Translations under genes and position numbers: made by a program | Source: Cavenderia fasciculata | Taxonomy: Eukaryota; Evosea; Eumycetozoa; Acytosteliales; Cavenderiaceae | Direction of reading: 5' to 3' | Assembly (NCBI RefSeq): GCF_000203815.1 | Contig: NW_004457642.1 | Span: 744,001-808,000, forward strand | DNA length: 64,000 bases | Shown: positions 1 to 14,600 of the stretch, one piece after another | Layout of the letters: each line of letters opens with the position of its first letter | Position numbering within the stretch: the stretch's first letter is position 1 | The notes under the pieces: generated by a model | What the model was told of the DNA's origin: nothing | The model's database searches: none | What the model saw: the letters and a program-made list of their open reading frames with translations, nothing else

Positions 1-3000
1 AGACTTGGAGGAGAAGGAGATGGGCCATACTTTACAAGAGAATACATTTTATCTAAAATTGCATTGGTCGATATTCCATCAGGATCATATATTCGTATTG
101 TCCAAAAAAGTGGTGATAATACAACAACCACAATATCAAGTAAATTTATTATTCCTCCTCCTTTGGCTCCATCCTCCAACACTACTATTAGCATTACGAT
201 GGGTATTTTCCATTACCCCAGATCAAAATCACTTTTAATCAATTCAACCATAGACAAAGAATCGATGAACCTTCCCTATGGTCGTTACCTAGCTTCCTTT
301 TTTACAAATATTGGCTGGAATGGAAATAGATCATTTTCGTTTAACCTCAATGCCGACCAAGCCATCGTACTCGTGCCAAGTGATCCATCCTACCCAACTT
401 TGCTTTACGAGTATGAAGGAAAACCAATTTCCTTAAACTTATCGGAAACTAATTATACATATGAAATATTAGATCCTTGTAAGTATCATTCCCGAGAAAA
501 TATTTTAAATTATCATTTACTAACATGTGTTTTACTTTTTATCTTTTTTTTTTTTTTAGATTTATGGAATATCCCATTAGTTCCAATTGAAGGAATGACT
601 GTTGATATTATCGATAGATATATCAATCAGACAGTAGATTATTATCTAGACAATCAAAAACTGCAATGTACTAGATTGACAGATAACACTTTCGTTCGTT
701 GCGTTATTCCACCAAACTCCAATGAAGAAACACTCAAACCAATTTCTATTAAATGGAACGGTCAAGACCTTTATCCCTACCATTCCATTAGATATGGATT
801 GAACTCGATGATAAAAGGCCAATTATTCATCGATACAAATATGAATATGGAATATAATGAAAACGTAGATATCTTGATAAAAGATGATAACATTCAAGTT
901 CAATTGGTTGACCTTTCCACAGGAACCATTGTCGAAACGGTCGAATCTTCATTTGGACTCTATACATTCTCATCACGATTAAAAGCAGGTGACTATGCTG
1001 TAAACGTTCAAATTGGTGTAGAATCTACTTACTTTGCACCATTGGAAACTAAAAAAGTTCAAGTATCCGAATCAATGTCGGCAACGTATATCAACAACAT
1101 TGCACTTTTCCAAAAGAATGAAAAAGGATGTGTTGGTCATTTGATTACTTCTGACAATGAAAAATTGCAATTACAATATGGTACCTTTGCATTGGAGACC
1201 TTTGGATGGTCATTGTTCAATATCTCTACAAATAATCTACCAAACATGTGTGATTTAATTGTAAATAATGAAACTAAAATAATTTCAATTAAATATAGTA
1301 AGTTAAAAAAACAATAATTATAATTATAAAAATAATCTAATTAATATTCAATTATTTATAGAATCAAATATTTTAATTAATCTTTATTTGGATAAGAATA
1401 TGAATGGAATTTATGATGGAGAACTTGAAAATATAAATGAAATTGTTGTTGGTATTACTGTACAATCAATGTTGGGTAGCAAATTAATTTCTCAGTATGT
1501 TGAATCTTCGACAGGAATCATTGCACTTGATGTTCCTTCAAACTGTCAATTCAAGATAAATGATGAAAGATTTGTTACTCTTACTCAAAACCTTCAGGTC
1601 ATTCAAGATCCTAGTATTTGGTCTAACCAAAACCTATATACAGGAATGATTCCATCAAATGCCACCAAATTGCAATTAAATGGAGATGATAATCAACAAA
1701 GTGTCAAACTCCCACTTGGTCAATACTCATTAACCTTTTTTACAAATATTGGATGGTCATCCAACAAACTCTTGCCCCTTCAATTAGACCCTTCTTTAAA
1801 CCTTTCTCTTACCATCCAATATACAAACCAAGAACAACCAAACATCTATAACTCTACTGCTCAAACTGGGTTAGTCATAGACCTCAACACCACTTTTTCC
1901 TTTTTAGAAATATTTAATCCTAGTATGTTTTATTTCAAAATAATTTAATATATCTATTATTTATTAATCATTCATCCTATTTCTTTTTTAAAAAGATTTA
2001 TTGGTAGATGGTTTACAACCAGTTTTATCAAAGGGTAGAGGTGGTGTGATAACGTTTACAAATCAATACTATGGTACACCTAAATACTTTATAGGACAAT
2101 CAGAGCTGTCTATTAATCAAACAGATCAAGTGATTCATTTAACAATTCCTCCTCTGACTGACCAAGAAGAAGAAGTACTCACCAAGAATTTAACATTGAC
2201 TTGGAATGAGATTGGACTCTATACATCGTATTTGCTACATTATCAGCTTGATCCAACAACCAACGACACAACGACGACGACTACAATCCAAGGAATAATG
2301 TATTACGATTCAAATGGAAATAATATTTATGAAGAAACCGAGCCAACAGTCCAAAACCAAGTCATCACTATTGCCGACGAAAAAGAGGGTTCTATTCAAA
2401 CGATCTCTACTGACAACCAGGGAGCTTTTCTCTTTAATGTATTAGCCGGAACGTACATCCTATCAGTCTCACCACCTACCCTCCAGAGTTCCTCTTTTAT
2501 TGTTCCTCTCAACAATGTGGTTCTTGTCGTGGCCAACCAACAAAAGCTCAAACACAACATTTCAATCATGAGTGTTTCACCATTTGAATGTACAGGATCG
2601 ATTCAAGTTCAAGATGGACCACAAGTAACTGTACAATATGGTAGATTTGGATTTAACTATTTCGGATCAACAAATCAATTTTCATCAATTCAAGTATGTT
2701 ATATTATAATTCAAACAAAAAAAAACCAATTTATTTAATATTTAATTTTTTTTTTTTTTTTTATTAAAGTTACCAATACATTGTATGATTGTTAAAGATG
2801 AATTGAATAATGTTGATGTTATTTATAATATGTTTGAATTCACAAAGAATTCACCGGTTGCCAAATTTGGAGTCAGTCTTCCACTCAAGAGAGAGATCTT
2901 CAATGACCAAGATATTGTTTTATTCTCTATCTACCCATCAACAATACCTTTGGAGTGTACGTCAGACGTTGTATTGAAAGAATTCATTTGTGAAATTCCA

Positions 3001-4881
3001 GCAACCAACAAAAGCCAAGATTTAATTCAACTGTCCCTCAATGGTCACTTCTCACCATTCTTGTATACATTGAATTATATTGAATGTATGTATCATGATA
3101 TAAAGTACTACTTTATTTTTATTTTATTTTTAACCAACCCTTAATGTTCCTCTATAGTAACCTATAATATTCCAAAAGAAAGTGATCTATTCTTGACTGT
3201 TGGAAATAATGTAACATATGATCAACTATCTACTCGTTTGTCGATCAATTATACTGATAGTGATGGAGTAGCACACACAAATGCTCTCACATTTTCAACA
3301 ATCGATGGAATGAACAACTCGTACATTATCTTGACCCGTGATAATGTACCTGTAAACATGGTCGCTTTAAACGGACAAACAACATCGAGCAGCTATTTTG
3401 AATTTGAAGCAAATGGAAACCTATGTGTAAAATCCCAATTAAATGCCACCCTCGGATGCATGGGTACAGAATACTACAACATCCATTACATGCAATTGGT
3501 AAAAGAAGGAATCGTCTTCCAAAACGCCAAAGGAGAGGTTGTATCTAGTTGGTTGATCGAACCACTCACACCACCTGTAAAATCACAGTTTATGACCAAT
3601 CCTGGAAAGTACCTCGAAGCAAAGAACCCACAACTCAACTACCTCTTGGCATATGATACAAATGCAGAAACCAGAGACAGAATGTACTTGACCAACGGAG
3701 TAAACTATTTGACTCTTACCAACTCTGGAAACATTCTGATGACTAGAAATCTATCGGCATCTGCTCTATCAGATTCCTTGTTGCCGCCGTTCCTTATGTC
3801 ACCAGTAACTGCCGTTGTCCCTCAAGGCAATCCAAGGCTTGTGTTACTTGACAACTCTGACCTTTGTGTCTACCACGGTGCAACCGAACCACAAACAATT
3901 GCCTGGTGTCTGGGAACATCTGGACTTGGTGGTCGCGTTCTCATTGTCATGCCAGAACTCCTCACTAACCCATCGCTTCGTGGTATTGCCCTCCTGTCAG
4001 ATACTGGAAAGATTGTATGGAGCAAGTTTGATTATCAGGAGCGTCCTGTCTATCCACACATGTCGAGATTCCAATGCAACCTTCCTCTTGGTACCTATTT
4101 GGAAGTTGGACAATCGCTCCGTGCCGACCAATTCATAACCAACGGTCGTGACTATTTACTACTTTCAATAGATGGTAACTTGAAACTTTACTCGAGCATG
4201 AATCCACTCGACCGACAGTCCAACCCCACCTGGAGCACAAACCTCAATACATCGTCGCTCCAGGGTCCATTTACATTACAAGTCAGGACAAGCGGAATTT
4301 ATTTACACGATGCCTCCACCAACACTGACTATTGGTCTATCACCTCTCACATAACAACAAAATACCTCACCATGCAATTCTCAGATGCCACACAAGTAGG
4401 TTTCTTTTTGGTTAATGACAATGAAATAACAGGCGGAAAGATTCTCAATAGCAGTGCCGCCTCAAGTCAGCCAATCAACATCATGGGTTCCTCTGGATCA
4501 GTTGTTGTCCAATCCAATCAAATGGACCCTCGAGACGTTTCATTAAAGCTCCAATATTCAATGCCCAAATCGAGATGGGAATTTGTATTTTCAGGTGGAT
4601 CTATTGATATGATTGCAGATCAGACACATGAATATGCTTCATCCTCCTCCTCTACAAACTCTCCTGCAGACATATCGGTATCTCTCAAATTTGAAAACTC
4701 CCTTCTCTGTTTTACCTACTGCACCTCTGGAACCAACTGCGATAGCTGGTGCCCTAGTTCAATTCCAAACCAACAATATTTTACAATTGTACAAGGATTC
4801 CCATCACTTATACTCGTCAACACTAACTATGAAATTGTTTACTCTATTAATCCCTCAAACTTGGTTATTCTACTGCTTTAA
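1..4881 (+). CDS. Large secreted SdrD-B/bulb-lectin protein, 5' partial
   Basis: The 3' part of a large extracellular protein gene; its start lies before the window. Exons by frame and GT-AG phase are <1-478, 560-1297, 1362-1922, 1996-2693, 2770-3085 and 3158-4881. Three stretches (about 800-1100, 1385-1560 and 2283-2530) read as SdrD/Cna-B-like modules, each opening with an Asp/Asn-rich segment such as DTNMNMEYNENVD, DKNMNGIYDGE or DSNGNNIYEE, as in colossins. Between them recurs a module with the phrase FFTNIGW. The last exon resembles repeated bulb-type (mannose-binding, comitin-like) lectin domains, with phrases such as YLTLTNSGNILMTR and YLLLSIDGNLKLY. No C-terminal membrane segment is seen, so it is probably secreted or matrix-bound. 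Lectin activity is inferred from pattern only. The modules resemble those of the gene that follows. Confidence 0.7.
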
Positions 4882-4949
4882 ATAAATCTAAAAACATACC
4901 ACCACCATTAACTAAATTAATTGATGACATGAAACTCTCTTTATTTAAT

Positions 4950-5170
4950 AATTGTTTTTAATTTCTTCAAGATGGAGAGTGAATGGAAAACCAAATTGCT
5001 CGAAATCCTCTTCCAACTCTTGTATTAATGATTGATTGTCGAGAGTGCAACCATAGCTGTCAATGAGTAATTTAAAACAATCCAATGCATTTGTATACTT
5101 TGAGATGGATGATTGAATAGCTATATCTAAAAACTCTGACCTTGTCAAATCAGTTTGAAAGACATGCAAC
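4950..5170 (-). pseudogene. 3' fragment of an ankyrin-type family gene
   Basis: On the minus strand this stretch reads almost the same as the last ~70 residues of the ankyrin-type gene ending at 20262. It includes HVFQTDLTRSEFLDIAIQSS and the phrase LIDSYGCTLDNQS. Homology begins abruptly at the codon for His in LHVFQ and stops near the end of the family's coding region, so no full gene surrounds it. It is best read as a partial duplicate. A forward-strand piece at about 4924-4945 also resembles a sequence within that family (gacatgaaactct), which may mean the fragment is composite. Confidence 0.75.
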
Positions 5171-5631
5171 GAAAACAATAAAACCAAACAACAACAACAA
5201 AAATAATGATAAATTGATTTATTGATTAATCATTGTAATGATATTGCTTTGACAAAATATCCTTAGTACTGAGAATTTAAATTTCAAACGTATAAAGCCA
5301 CTAATACTATAACTATTGCTGATTTTGGGTGATGTTAAAATAGATCTAACCTCCTCGGATAGGCGGTATTAAAATTATATTTTTTTTCTAATTTTTTTTT
5401 TTGTTTGTGGGACACCACCATGAAGATAGATTCTTGCTAACCATTTAGTAACTGTTGTTCAATCACAAGTAATCAGGACTAAAAATGGATCATTTAACAA
5501 ATTGCTAACTCATTTTCTTCAACTCGATGTTCAATTTTGTAAGTCATACGAGTAAAATAGTAATACGTATATAGATAATTTATTCTTTAGATACATTCTA
5601 ATCCAACATCATATATCATTTAGTGAAAACT
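5171..5631. other. Intergenic region upstream of the giant TIG/DNase II gene
   Basis: AT-rich DNA without a supported gene. It holds poly-T runs near 5380-5400 and presumably the promoter of the gene starting at 5632. I see no clear TATA box. Confidence 0.5.
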
Positions 5632-8600
5632 ATGGATAAAACAGAGTTAGTTACTTATCTCTTTTTGTTATTCCTATTTTCCTTCTGTATAATAAATGCA
5701 GAAGATGCATCTTTAGATATAGAGATAATAGGTAATCAGCCTCTTTATTTCACAAAAAATGGAGGTCAGATCTTAAAGTTAAAAGCAAACAATCTTAAAG
5801 ATTGCAGTAAAGAAACACCTTATATCAAAATAAAGTTATTGGGTGCACGCAGTTCCCGTTTAGTAACTGCTAAGTTCAAATCCCTTGATGGATTAGAAGG
5901 TTCCTTTCAGATACCAGATATCCAAAGTTTTTCTTACGGTGCATCTGATGAAGGTCGATGGAAAGCAGAATTCAAACTTTTATGTCCTCGTAAACTAAAC
6001 GAAATAGACTATGTATTATCCTATTGGTATACTGGTAATTATTCTTTGGTTATAGTTAATAAAATGTCCACTAATTAATCATTTTTCATAGAACCATATA
6101 TCCAACATATCTTTCCAGGACAAGGATTCTTTTTTGGTGGTTACATGGTTACAATTACTGGAAGATATTTAAAAGTCGGCAATCCCAACATCCAAATCAG
6201 AATAGGTTCTCTTAAATGTGCCCTGAATCCCACCTATACTGACGGTATAATAACTTGTACTATCGAGGACAGAAGTAGGGACAAACTCTTTATCCAAAAC
6301 ATGGATGAATTTTGGAGTTCAGATGCAGATATCAAGGTTTCAGTAGAGATAAAATTTGATGGTATAAATCTCTCAAATCTGCCATTCACCTTTCAAAGTA
6401 TGTTCTAAATTATCGAATAGTGTTCATATTACTAACAACTGTACTCAGTTCCTACTGTTATCGATATGAATCCACAATCTCCACAGCTACTCAACTTTAA
6501 TGGACCAATTTTATTTGGTTTGAATGTTGCTCTAAAGGAATCTGATAATATCATTATTAAGATAGGCCAGAGCAAGTGTGATGTTAAATTCGAATCCACT
6601 CAGACAGCTTCATTTATTGAATGCACAAAATTCGAGCCACCAAGTGACAAAACAAATAGTGAAATTGAAATCACGTGCAACAATGTCCAAGTTAAATTTC
6701 ATCATTCAATTAGCACGAAAAAACAATTTAAATACCTGTGTATGTATATTTTCTAATAACCATGAGCCCTGTTTATTAACCTAGCCATTTGTAGATCCCA
6801 CTATTAATTCATTAGAAAAAAATTATGGGTTTCTCACCGGTGGATACGACATCTCAATTAAAATGTCCAATCTCTACCAAGTTAAGAAGGAAGAAATCCG
6901 AGTCATTTTTAACTACCTCATTGGTGACATAGAAGGTCAATTGGATTGTGATGTCACAAAATTCTTTTTCAAAAATGAAATTATCATTTGCACGACCAAA
7001 CCAAGTCCTAATACTGCCATTTTTAATTACGAAGTGACGGTGGATGTTATTTTTGACACAAGAGTTGCATTTCCTTCTAATAAAATAAGTTTTTCTTATT
7101 TCCGTAAGTTATGAAGAACTAAGAATAACTATCTTTTACTAATGTCAATCCTAAACAGAACATGCAATCAAAAAAGTCTCTCCACATAAAGGCTTTGGTC
7201 AAACAAGCAATCTCTTATACATTAATGCTTATCAGCTTCATCGTTGCAAGAATGAGCTTAGTGTCCAAGTTGGAAATACCAAGTGTGAAATTCAAGCCCA
7301 CCCCAGGATCGAAAAACTTGGTGATATTGATCTTTGGCTTTTAGAATGCCTTCTTCCCAAAATTACTTTGGATGCCGACCTCTACCAGAAACCTCTAAAA
7401 GTTGACATTTTCTGTGGCAGTCAACCCTCCAGAGTATCTGTTGATGGGGTTAATATGGCACTCGAATCCGAATCAATCAACTTCTTGGTCTACAGTAAGT
7501 TAACAAACAACACAAAATATTTCCATTTACTTACTTTTAATTTGAATAGAACCTTCTCTTGATGAAGTAAAGCTGTTGCCTGATTCGAGTGAGACAATTC
7601 ATTTAATTGGGACAAATTTAAAAGATATTAATCTGGTCAAAATAGGAGAAGTATCGTTTCATCCAAAACAAAAAACATATGGTCTTGTTGTCTTTCAAGT
7701 CGATAAAAAAACACAAGAATCAATGGTTGGAAATCTCCCAGTTAAAATTTATGCAACTCAATCTGAGATTCTGGTAGTAACAAAAGAACTATTCATTTCT
7801 TTTGATAATAGTAAGACCTTAACATAAATTATCTTCACTTTCATTATTTGAATATTAATATCATTTATTTACAATTATATATTAGAACCCTCGTACGATA
7901 TAACGTTATATCCTCTAGAAGGTATAATTATTGGTGGATTTGATATAAAAGTAACATTGAATAACAAATTACCACTAAATGATATAAAGGTTTTCATTGG
8001 TGATAAAGAGTGTATCATCAAAGATACAGAAGCAATAGGAGGCGTTTTCGATTGCAATGTCCAATCATCTGGACGTCCAACCACTTCATTGGAACCAGTT
8101 TCATTTAAAATTGGAACAACTTTGTACAAAACAAAATTGATGTTCCAATTCAACCTACCTCAAATTACAAGCTTCCAAATATCAGGAGAAACGTTAACAA
8201 ATCCAACAATTCCAACAAATAGTGACAAGATAGAGATAGATATTCATGGAACTTATCTTGAAAAAGCGACAGAAGTTAAAATAATGGGAGGACCCTCCCC
8301 AATTATTTGCTCTTCCCCACATTTTACAACCAAGGTCATCCACTGTACTCTTCCTCCACTTTCATCCCGATTCCACCTTACACTCTCAGTTTGGTTTTCA
8401 AAATTCCAAACAAATGAAATCGATTTGCCTATAAGTGGACCATACATCACAAGTATCATGCCAAATCATGGTCCAAAAAAAAAAAAAGTTATCGAGGTCA
8501 CCATTACAGGAGGAAAATTTGATCCAAAAACGGTAAAAGTTTTAATTGGAGAAGTCGAGTGCCCTATTATACGTGATCCATTGGATACACCAGGTAAAAT

Positions 8601-11600
8601 CTATTGCAAAAGAGTACCGGTCGAGAAAAGTGGAAAGGTGATTGTTCACTTGCATGATACGTACTCGAAAAGAGAATCAATAGATGGTGTCGAATTTACT
8701 CATGTTGGTAAGACAAAAGGAATATTAAAATTATAATAATTTATTTATAACCCATTTATTATTAGGACTAACCTGTTATGGACAACCAAAGGACTCAAAA
8801 ACTATGGGCCAAAATGATGATGTAGACTGGTGGTTAGTAAAAAAGATGAACAAAAAAGAAATAGGGTATGGATACTCTGACTCTCAACCAGATAGCCCTT
8901 TCAGGCTCATTGAAGACAATAAGTACAATGGTTTCAACGGACCTCTTAGTGAAACGTAAGTTAATCTCACAAGCGAGCTAGTTTGCACTCTATGGTGATA
9001 TTGATATTCTTTGACAATTTAGATTCAGACAATATAAAGATTATGGGTATATGTTTTTTAATGACCAACCATTCAAAAATGAAGAACTAGGCAATAAAAA
9101 AAAACCAGGCAAAAAAAAAGGAGATGATGAGGAGGAGATGGAAACTAAAATAAAAAATTATCATACTCCGTATGGCCACGTAAAAGGAATATTAATGTAT
9201 GAAATATGTAAAAATTCAATAATCTATCAATTATTAATATTAATTATTTAATTTCTAGGTGGGAGCCTGACCCTGAGGACGAAAATCTCATTCTTGGGGG
9301 TATTCATATTTCGCATTCTCAATCATATTTTCCGAATGCAATGTTTAAAAACATTAAACAAGCTGACCAAATGGTTGATTCATACGTTGATCCACCGGAA
9401 TCCATAGATGATCCAATAGATGAAACACTTGGATCATGGTTTGGAAAAGCTCCTTCTGGAATTGGGAATCACTTTTTTTGCTACAAGTTTACAAACATAG
9501 AACCGGTTGCAGATTACTTCCTTAAATCATATGCGTATGTCATGCCATATCCAGGTGGTAATCCAAAAGACTATGCACCCCGTATCAAAAAAGAAATGAA
9601 ATATCAAAATTTAGTAGATTTAGGTACTGTAGTTACATTAAGATCAAAATATCGATATGGAGAAACAAGAATGAAGAAAATCAGAGATGTATGTAAATGT
9701 TTAAATGATGATTTTATTTAACCAAAAATATTAATAGATTTTTTAAAGGATTGTTTAGCAAATGTACATAAATTTAATCTTGAAAATATTTGTTATTGGA
9801 TATACGTTCCTCCTACAGACAAACCAACTGGTTTCAAAGTTCAATATATTATAAAAGTTGATCAAGATATCAAAAAAAATCAAAAACAAAAACAACAATC
9901 AACACAATTGTCAATTCCAACAACCGAATACAAATATCGAATTGTAAAAATTGAGAAAAAGGGAAAAATGATTGCAAACGACGGATTGGATATTTATGAC
10001 ATCGCAGCCAACCACTTCAAATATAGTCTTTTTGCGCATACTTGGACGAACATGCAATCAAAATCATTTGTGCACACAACTGCCATCGCCAATGTAGAAA
10101 TTAGTTGTATGTCAAACAATAACAATTTCATATTACAAAAATTTCATTCTATTAATCGCTTGTTTTTTATAGACGTTAGAGGAGAAGAAAAGGTCCATTC
10201 CTCACTTACTAGATCAAATGATCATAGTAAAATGGCCTACCCATTGTTCCCTCAAGAACATACGAATAACAAAATTGTATGCGTTGGTGATTTAAATCGT
10301 CACGGTGGACAAGGTGCAAGAGGAGGAGGACTTGTGTGCTTTGAAAATATTGATTTGGCTTACCAGCTAAATAGACTAGTAGGTGGGTACTCTTCTGTCC
10401 GATCATATCAAACCATCAAAGATCAAACCCCAGTAGTTACTGAAAACCAAGATTATAGTTTTTTTGTCAATGGCTTTCATGTATTAAACAAGAATCCTCT
10501 TCGTTTAGAAATGGGAGTTTATCAGCAGTTTGTTGGTGGCCAACTACTTATGGACCCAAATGGGTATAGAATTTTTAATCCCGACCCAGAAACAGTGCCA
10601 CTCCCCAGGTACTCCCCAAAGGAAAAGGACCCTCCCAAGATCCCCCCACCTCCCAAGGGCCCCCCACTTCCAATCACTAGGAAGTGTCTAGTGGAAACTC
10701 CAACACATTCTGACACCAAAAATTCGAATTTTTTTCCTTTGTTGGACACTAATGGAAATGTAGTCGATCAAAACAAACCTGTTTATTTTGCCAGCAAATA
10801 TTTTTTAGGCTTACCCCACCATCGCACATTTGTTGCTTATTCAATCCCCATTAAACAAGCCATAATAATTAAATTTGAAGGTGAGGATATAAAAGATGAG
10901 GTACACTTTGAAATAATGGAACACCTGGAGAATTCTCTCATCTTGCCTAGATCACCAAGACAATTTTCCTTTGCTGAGCTAAAGCAAAAGAAATATATCT
11001 ATACGACTTCTATCCGGTAAATATCAACAAATAATTTAAATTTTGTTTTTTTTATTAACCAATTTATTATTTCATTAAATCAAGTACTTCCTTTGACTAT
11101 GTTGGGCAAGAAATTCATACAACTGGAGAACCTCTTTTCCCAAAACATCTGTGGGCGGTTAAATCTCAAGACACAATGTTCCTTTGTCACATTGGGTACG
11201 ATGACAGTTCAATAATTTGTCCATTGACTAATTGTGGCAAGAAGGAACAAGCAATCCGTTCACCAACCCCTTTTAAATCCCTTCCATCAAAATCTCCAAC
11301 ACGGGAATATTCAGACTCTGACCAGTTTGGGGAGCCAGTTACCAAACAATTTTTCATGGAAACCAACAACTCCTTTAAAACTCTTAGACTCGTCAAATAT
11401 TTTAAAGATTTAATCAAAAACCTCGTGGATATTAATCTAATCAAAGATAGATTCATTTTCATTATTCTTGGAACAAAATCAAAATATGACCCGATCGAGA
11501 AGCGTATTATTTTAAGCAATATAAAGACCCAACAGGATCCTCTTCCAATTTATTGCCAGGAGCAACTAAGTTATCTTCTGACACTAAATATCGCTGACAG

Positions 11601-14600
11601 AAAGAAATCAAAGCATCTGTTTGAAAACGATTGGGCAAACTCTGTGGCCATTGCCATCTCCCTCCATATTTCCAAGGTCAGTTATATTTATTCTAAAAAT
11701 AAATCAATTCTAACTTTTTTTTTTTTTCCCACTATAGAAATTTAATAAAGATAATGGTCCTCCTCTGCTCACTCTTCCAACATGCTTCAATCAAATCGAT
11801 ATAGTATCTAAAGAAAAAGAAATTCTTGCAGTGTTAGGTTTAAAGGACCAAAACAAGCAATTTCCCTACGAGAAACTATTTTCTATACTATTATCGACCG
11901 ATTCGGGAGAGATTGGATCTCTGGGACAATTCTACAATGAAAAACTCAAAGAATTTAAATCAGAAGGCAATGACAAGTGGTTGGAAGAAATGGAAGTGCT
12001 ACCCCATAAAACACTAGAGGATAAAACTCCACCTGTTTTAGCAAAATCGCAAAGAATCCCAATATCTACCCAAGATCAAACCAGCCCTATTGACCAACTC
12101 ATAGGACGTGTATCCCAACTTGCATTCGATATGGATCAAGTACTGGAACTCTCAGACACTGACATGGACTCTTTATCAAACTCACTCGATAAATGGATTA
12201 ATATTGGTCCAACCAATCTAGGCATCAAAGTTTTACTTTTGGACCCTCAAAAACAAACCAATAATCAAGCGATTAAATTTATCGACGAGATCCCTGAAAT
12301 CACAGAACCAAGGGTGGAATTATGCTATCAAGAGCTGGACGACTCTGAAGTCAGAATCGAAGTTTGCACACCAAAATCAATCATTCTAATGACAGATATC
12401 TTGGAAAGCTTCAAATTCTCCCCTTCAACTTTATTCAAAAAGATGGGGGACTTGGAATTTCATTTTGTTTCAAAGCCGGCCAATTACGATGGTTATATAC
12501 AAGACAAAGATGTTGATGGTTTGATAATAGCCTCTATCAACTCAAAACTTTGTGATCTTTCAATGACCTCTTTGGATGACTTTGGTGGTGACATGCAAAC
12601 ATTGTGTCCTCAATCAGGCCCAATCATTGTGTCTGTCTCTGCTGAACATGGCCCAACAGGCGGAGGAGTAGAGTTGGAATTGAGAGGAACAAGATTCACT
12701 GAAGATTTGCAGGTTGTGGTAGGATACGAAAAGTGTACAACCACCACCTTCCACTCTCAATCGTCTATCAGTTGTATAGTGCCTCCAAATGTTGGATCAA
12801 AACATTTAATTCAATTCCAAGATGTAGAAATTGTTCAAAAATCACAATTTTACTACTCCTATGACAACCCAGTCATATCCTCGGTGCAAGTGGCTACCAC
12901 CATTTCAGACCGAGTCACTGAAATTATTATCCAAGGCAATAATTTTGGAAGACTTGGAACAAACGATTTGGAGGTATATGTAGATTCTACAGAATGTGCA
13001 ACTATTGAACATTTAGATACCTTGGTAAAATGTCATATACAAAGTGGTTTTGGACAACTCAATTTGGTCAACATTACCATAAACCGTCTTACATCAACCA
13101 CATTCCACCTCAACACCATCTCCAACTCTCAATTCTCCTTCCCAGTGCCACCAACAATAGAAAGCATCTCCCAATCATCAGGTCGATATGGAGACATAAT
13201 AACGATTTATGGCAACTTTTATAATGACGAATCCCAAAACTTCACAGTCTATTTTGGTGACACTCCGGTAATAGGAGAAAGGGATGATGGATCACACATA
13301 CAAGCAAGAGTTCCAAGAGGAAATACCCATTCATCAAAGGACGTTCGTGTCACTTGGGAAGGAATTTATTCAAGTGAAACAGTACCATTTAAATATGATG
13401 AAGCTTATATTTTCTCATTTTCTTTGGAAACATTCAATACTATTGGAGGTATGATTCAAATCTTTGGAAATGGTTGGGGTATGTCAGACAAGGAAGTTGC
13501 AATTGATTTTGTCAAGATGGATGAAACCTTGCTCAAATGCAGACCACTCAGCACATTGATCGAATGTGTTGTTCCTCGTGGTATAGGTACATACAAAGAG
13601 ATCAAGGCACAGATTGGAGGTGAACCTGTATTTTCGTTCTTTTCACCTTTGATTTCCTACAAACATCCAATCATTCTTGGTATGGAGAATCTGCCACCCG
13701 GCGGGAAGATCAAAATCAAAGGAGAAAACTTTGTTCCAAAAGGTGTGCAATATGATCCTCAAACAACCAACATTCGAATATATGACTCCAACAATGACCC
13801 AATCAACTGTACAACATCCTCCTTTGTCGACCAAAACACCATTTTTTGTGAACACAAACTACCTGCATTTTATTCCTTTGTCGAAAGTGGTGTCGTATCA
13901 ATTGGCGGTCAATCATCAGAATTGTATACCCATTCATATGACTGTAATGGAACCATATCGAATGGACAACAGACCTTGGGTATTCGATATGGGTATATCG
14001 ATCTCGACAACTACGACTGGTGTACAACCAGTCAATGCATGTCAAAGTATCGAATTACCCTTCCAGACACGTGTTCGTATTCGGTTGTTGGATCATCCAT
14101 CAAAGTACAATACAAATACTCTATCACCTTGGATACTTTTGTCGACGTTGATCTGGATTTAATCAAAACCCCACTCGACCTAGAGACTGAAGACTTGGTG
14201 GTTACAATAACAAGTCAGGATTTACATTTCCTTGGAAAAACCGTTACAAGGAGAATTAGAAACGAGCCAATCGATTGCCCACCATTCTCCATGGTCCGCA
14301 TCAAAAGCTTGGACCTAGACTTGGTTTCTGTATTTAACGATTTTACCGTTTCTTTTGCCCCCAATCAAACCACAAAGTCAATATCCATTCCATTGTATCA
14401 ACTCAGTGTCTATGGAACAATGAAAGCCACCATTTTCAACAAAACAGGACAGTCTGGAGGCACAATCACCCTCCCTGTTGGTAGATTTAACATGCCGTAC
14501 GGTTCAAACAATACCGCCAGCTCCATACACATAAGTGACCTCAGATTATCTGTCGCTTTGATAGATCAATCAAATAATCCAACTGTTGTAAGTGTCTCTG

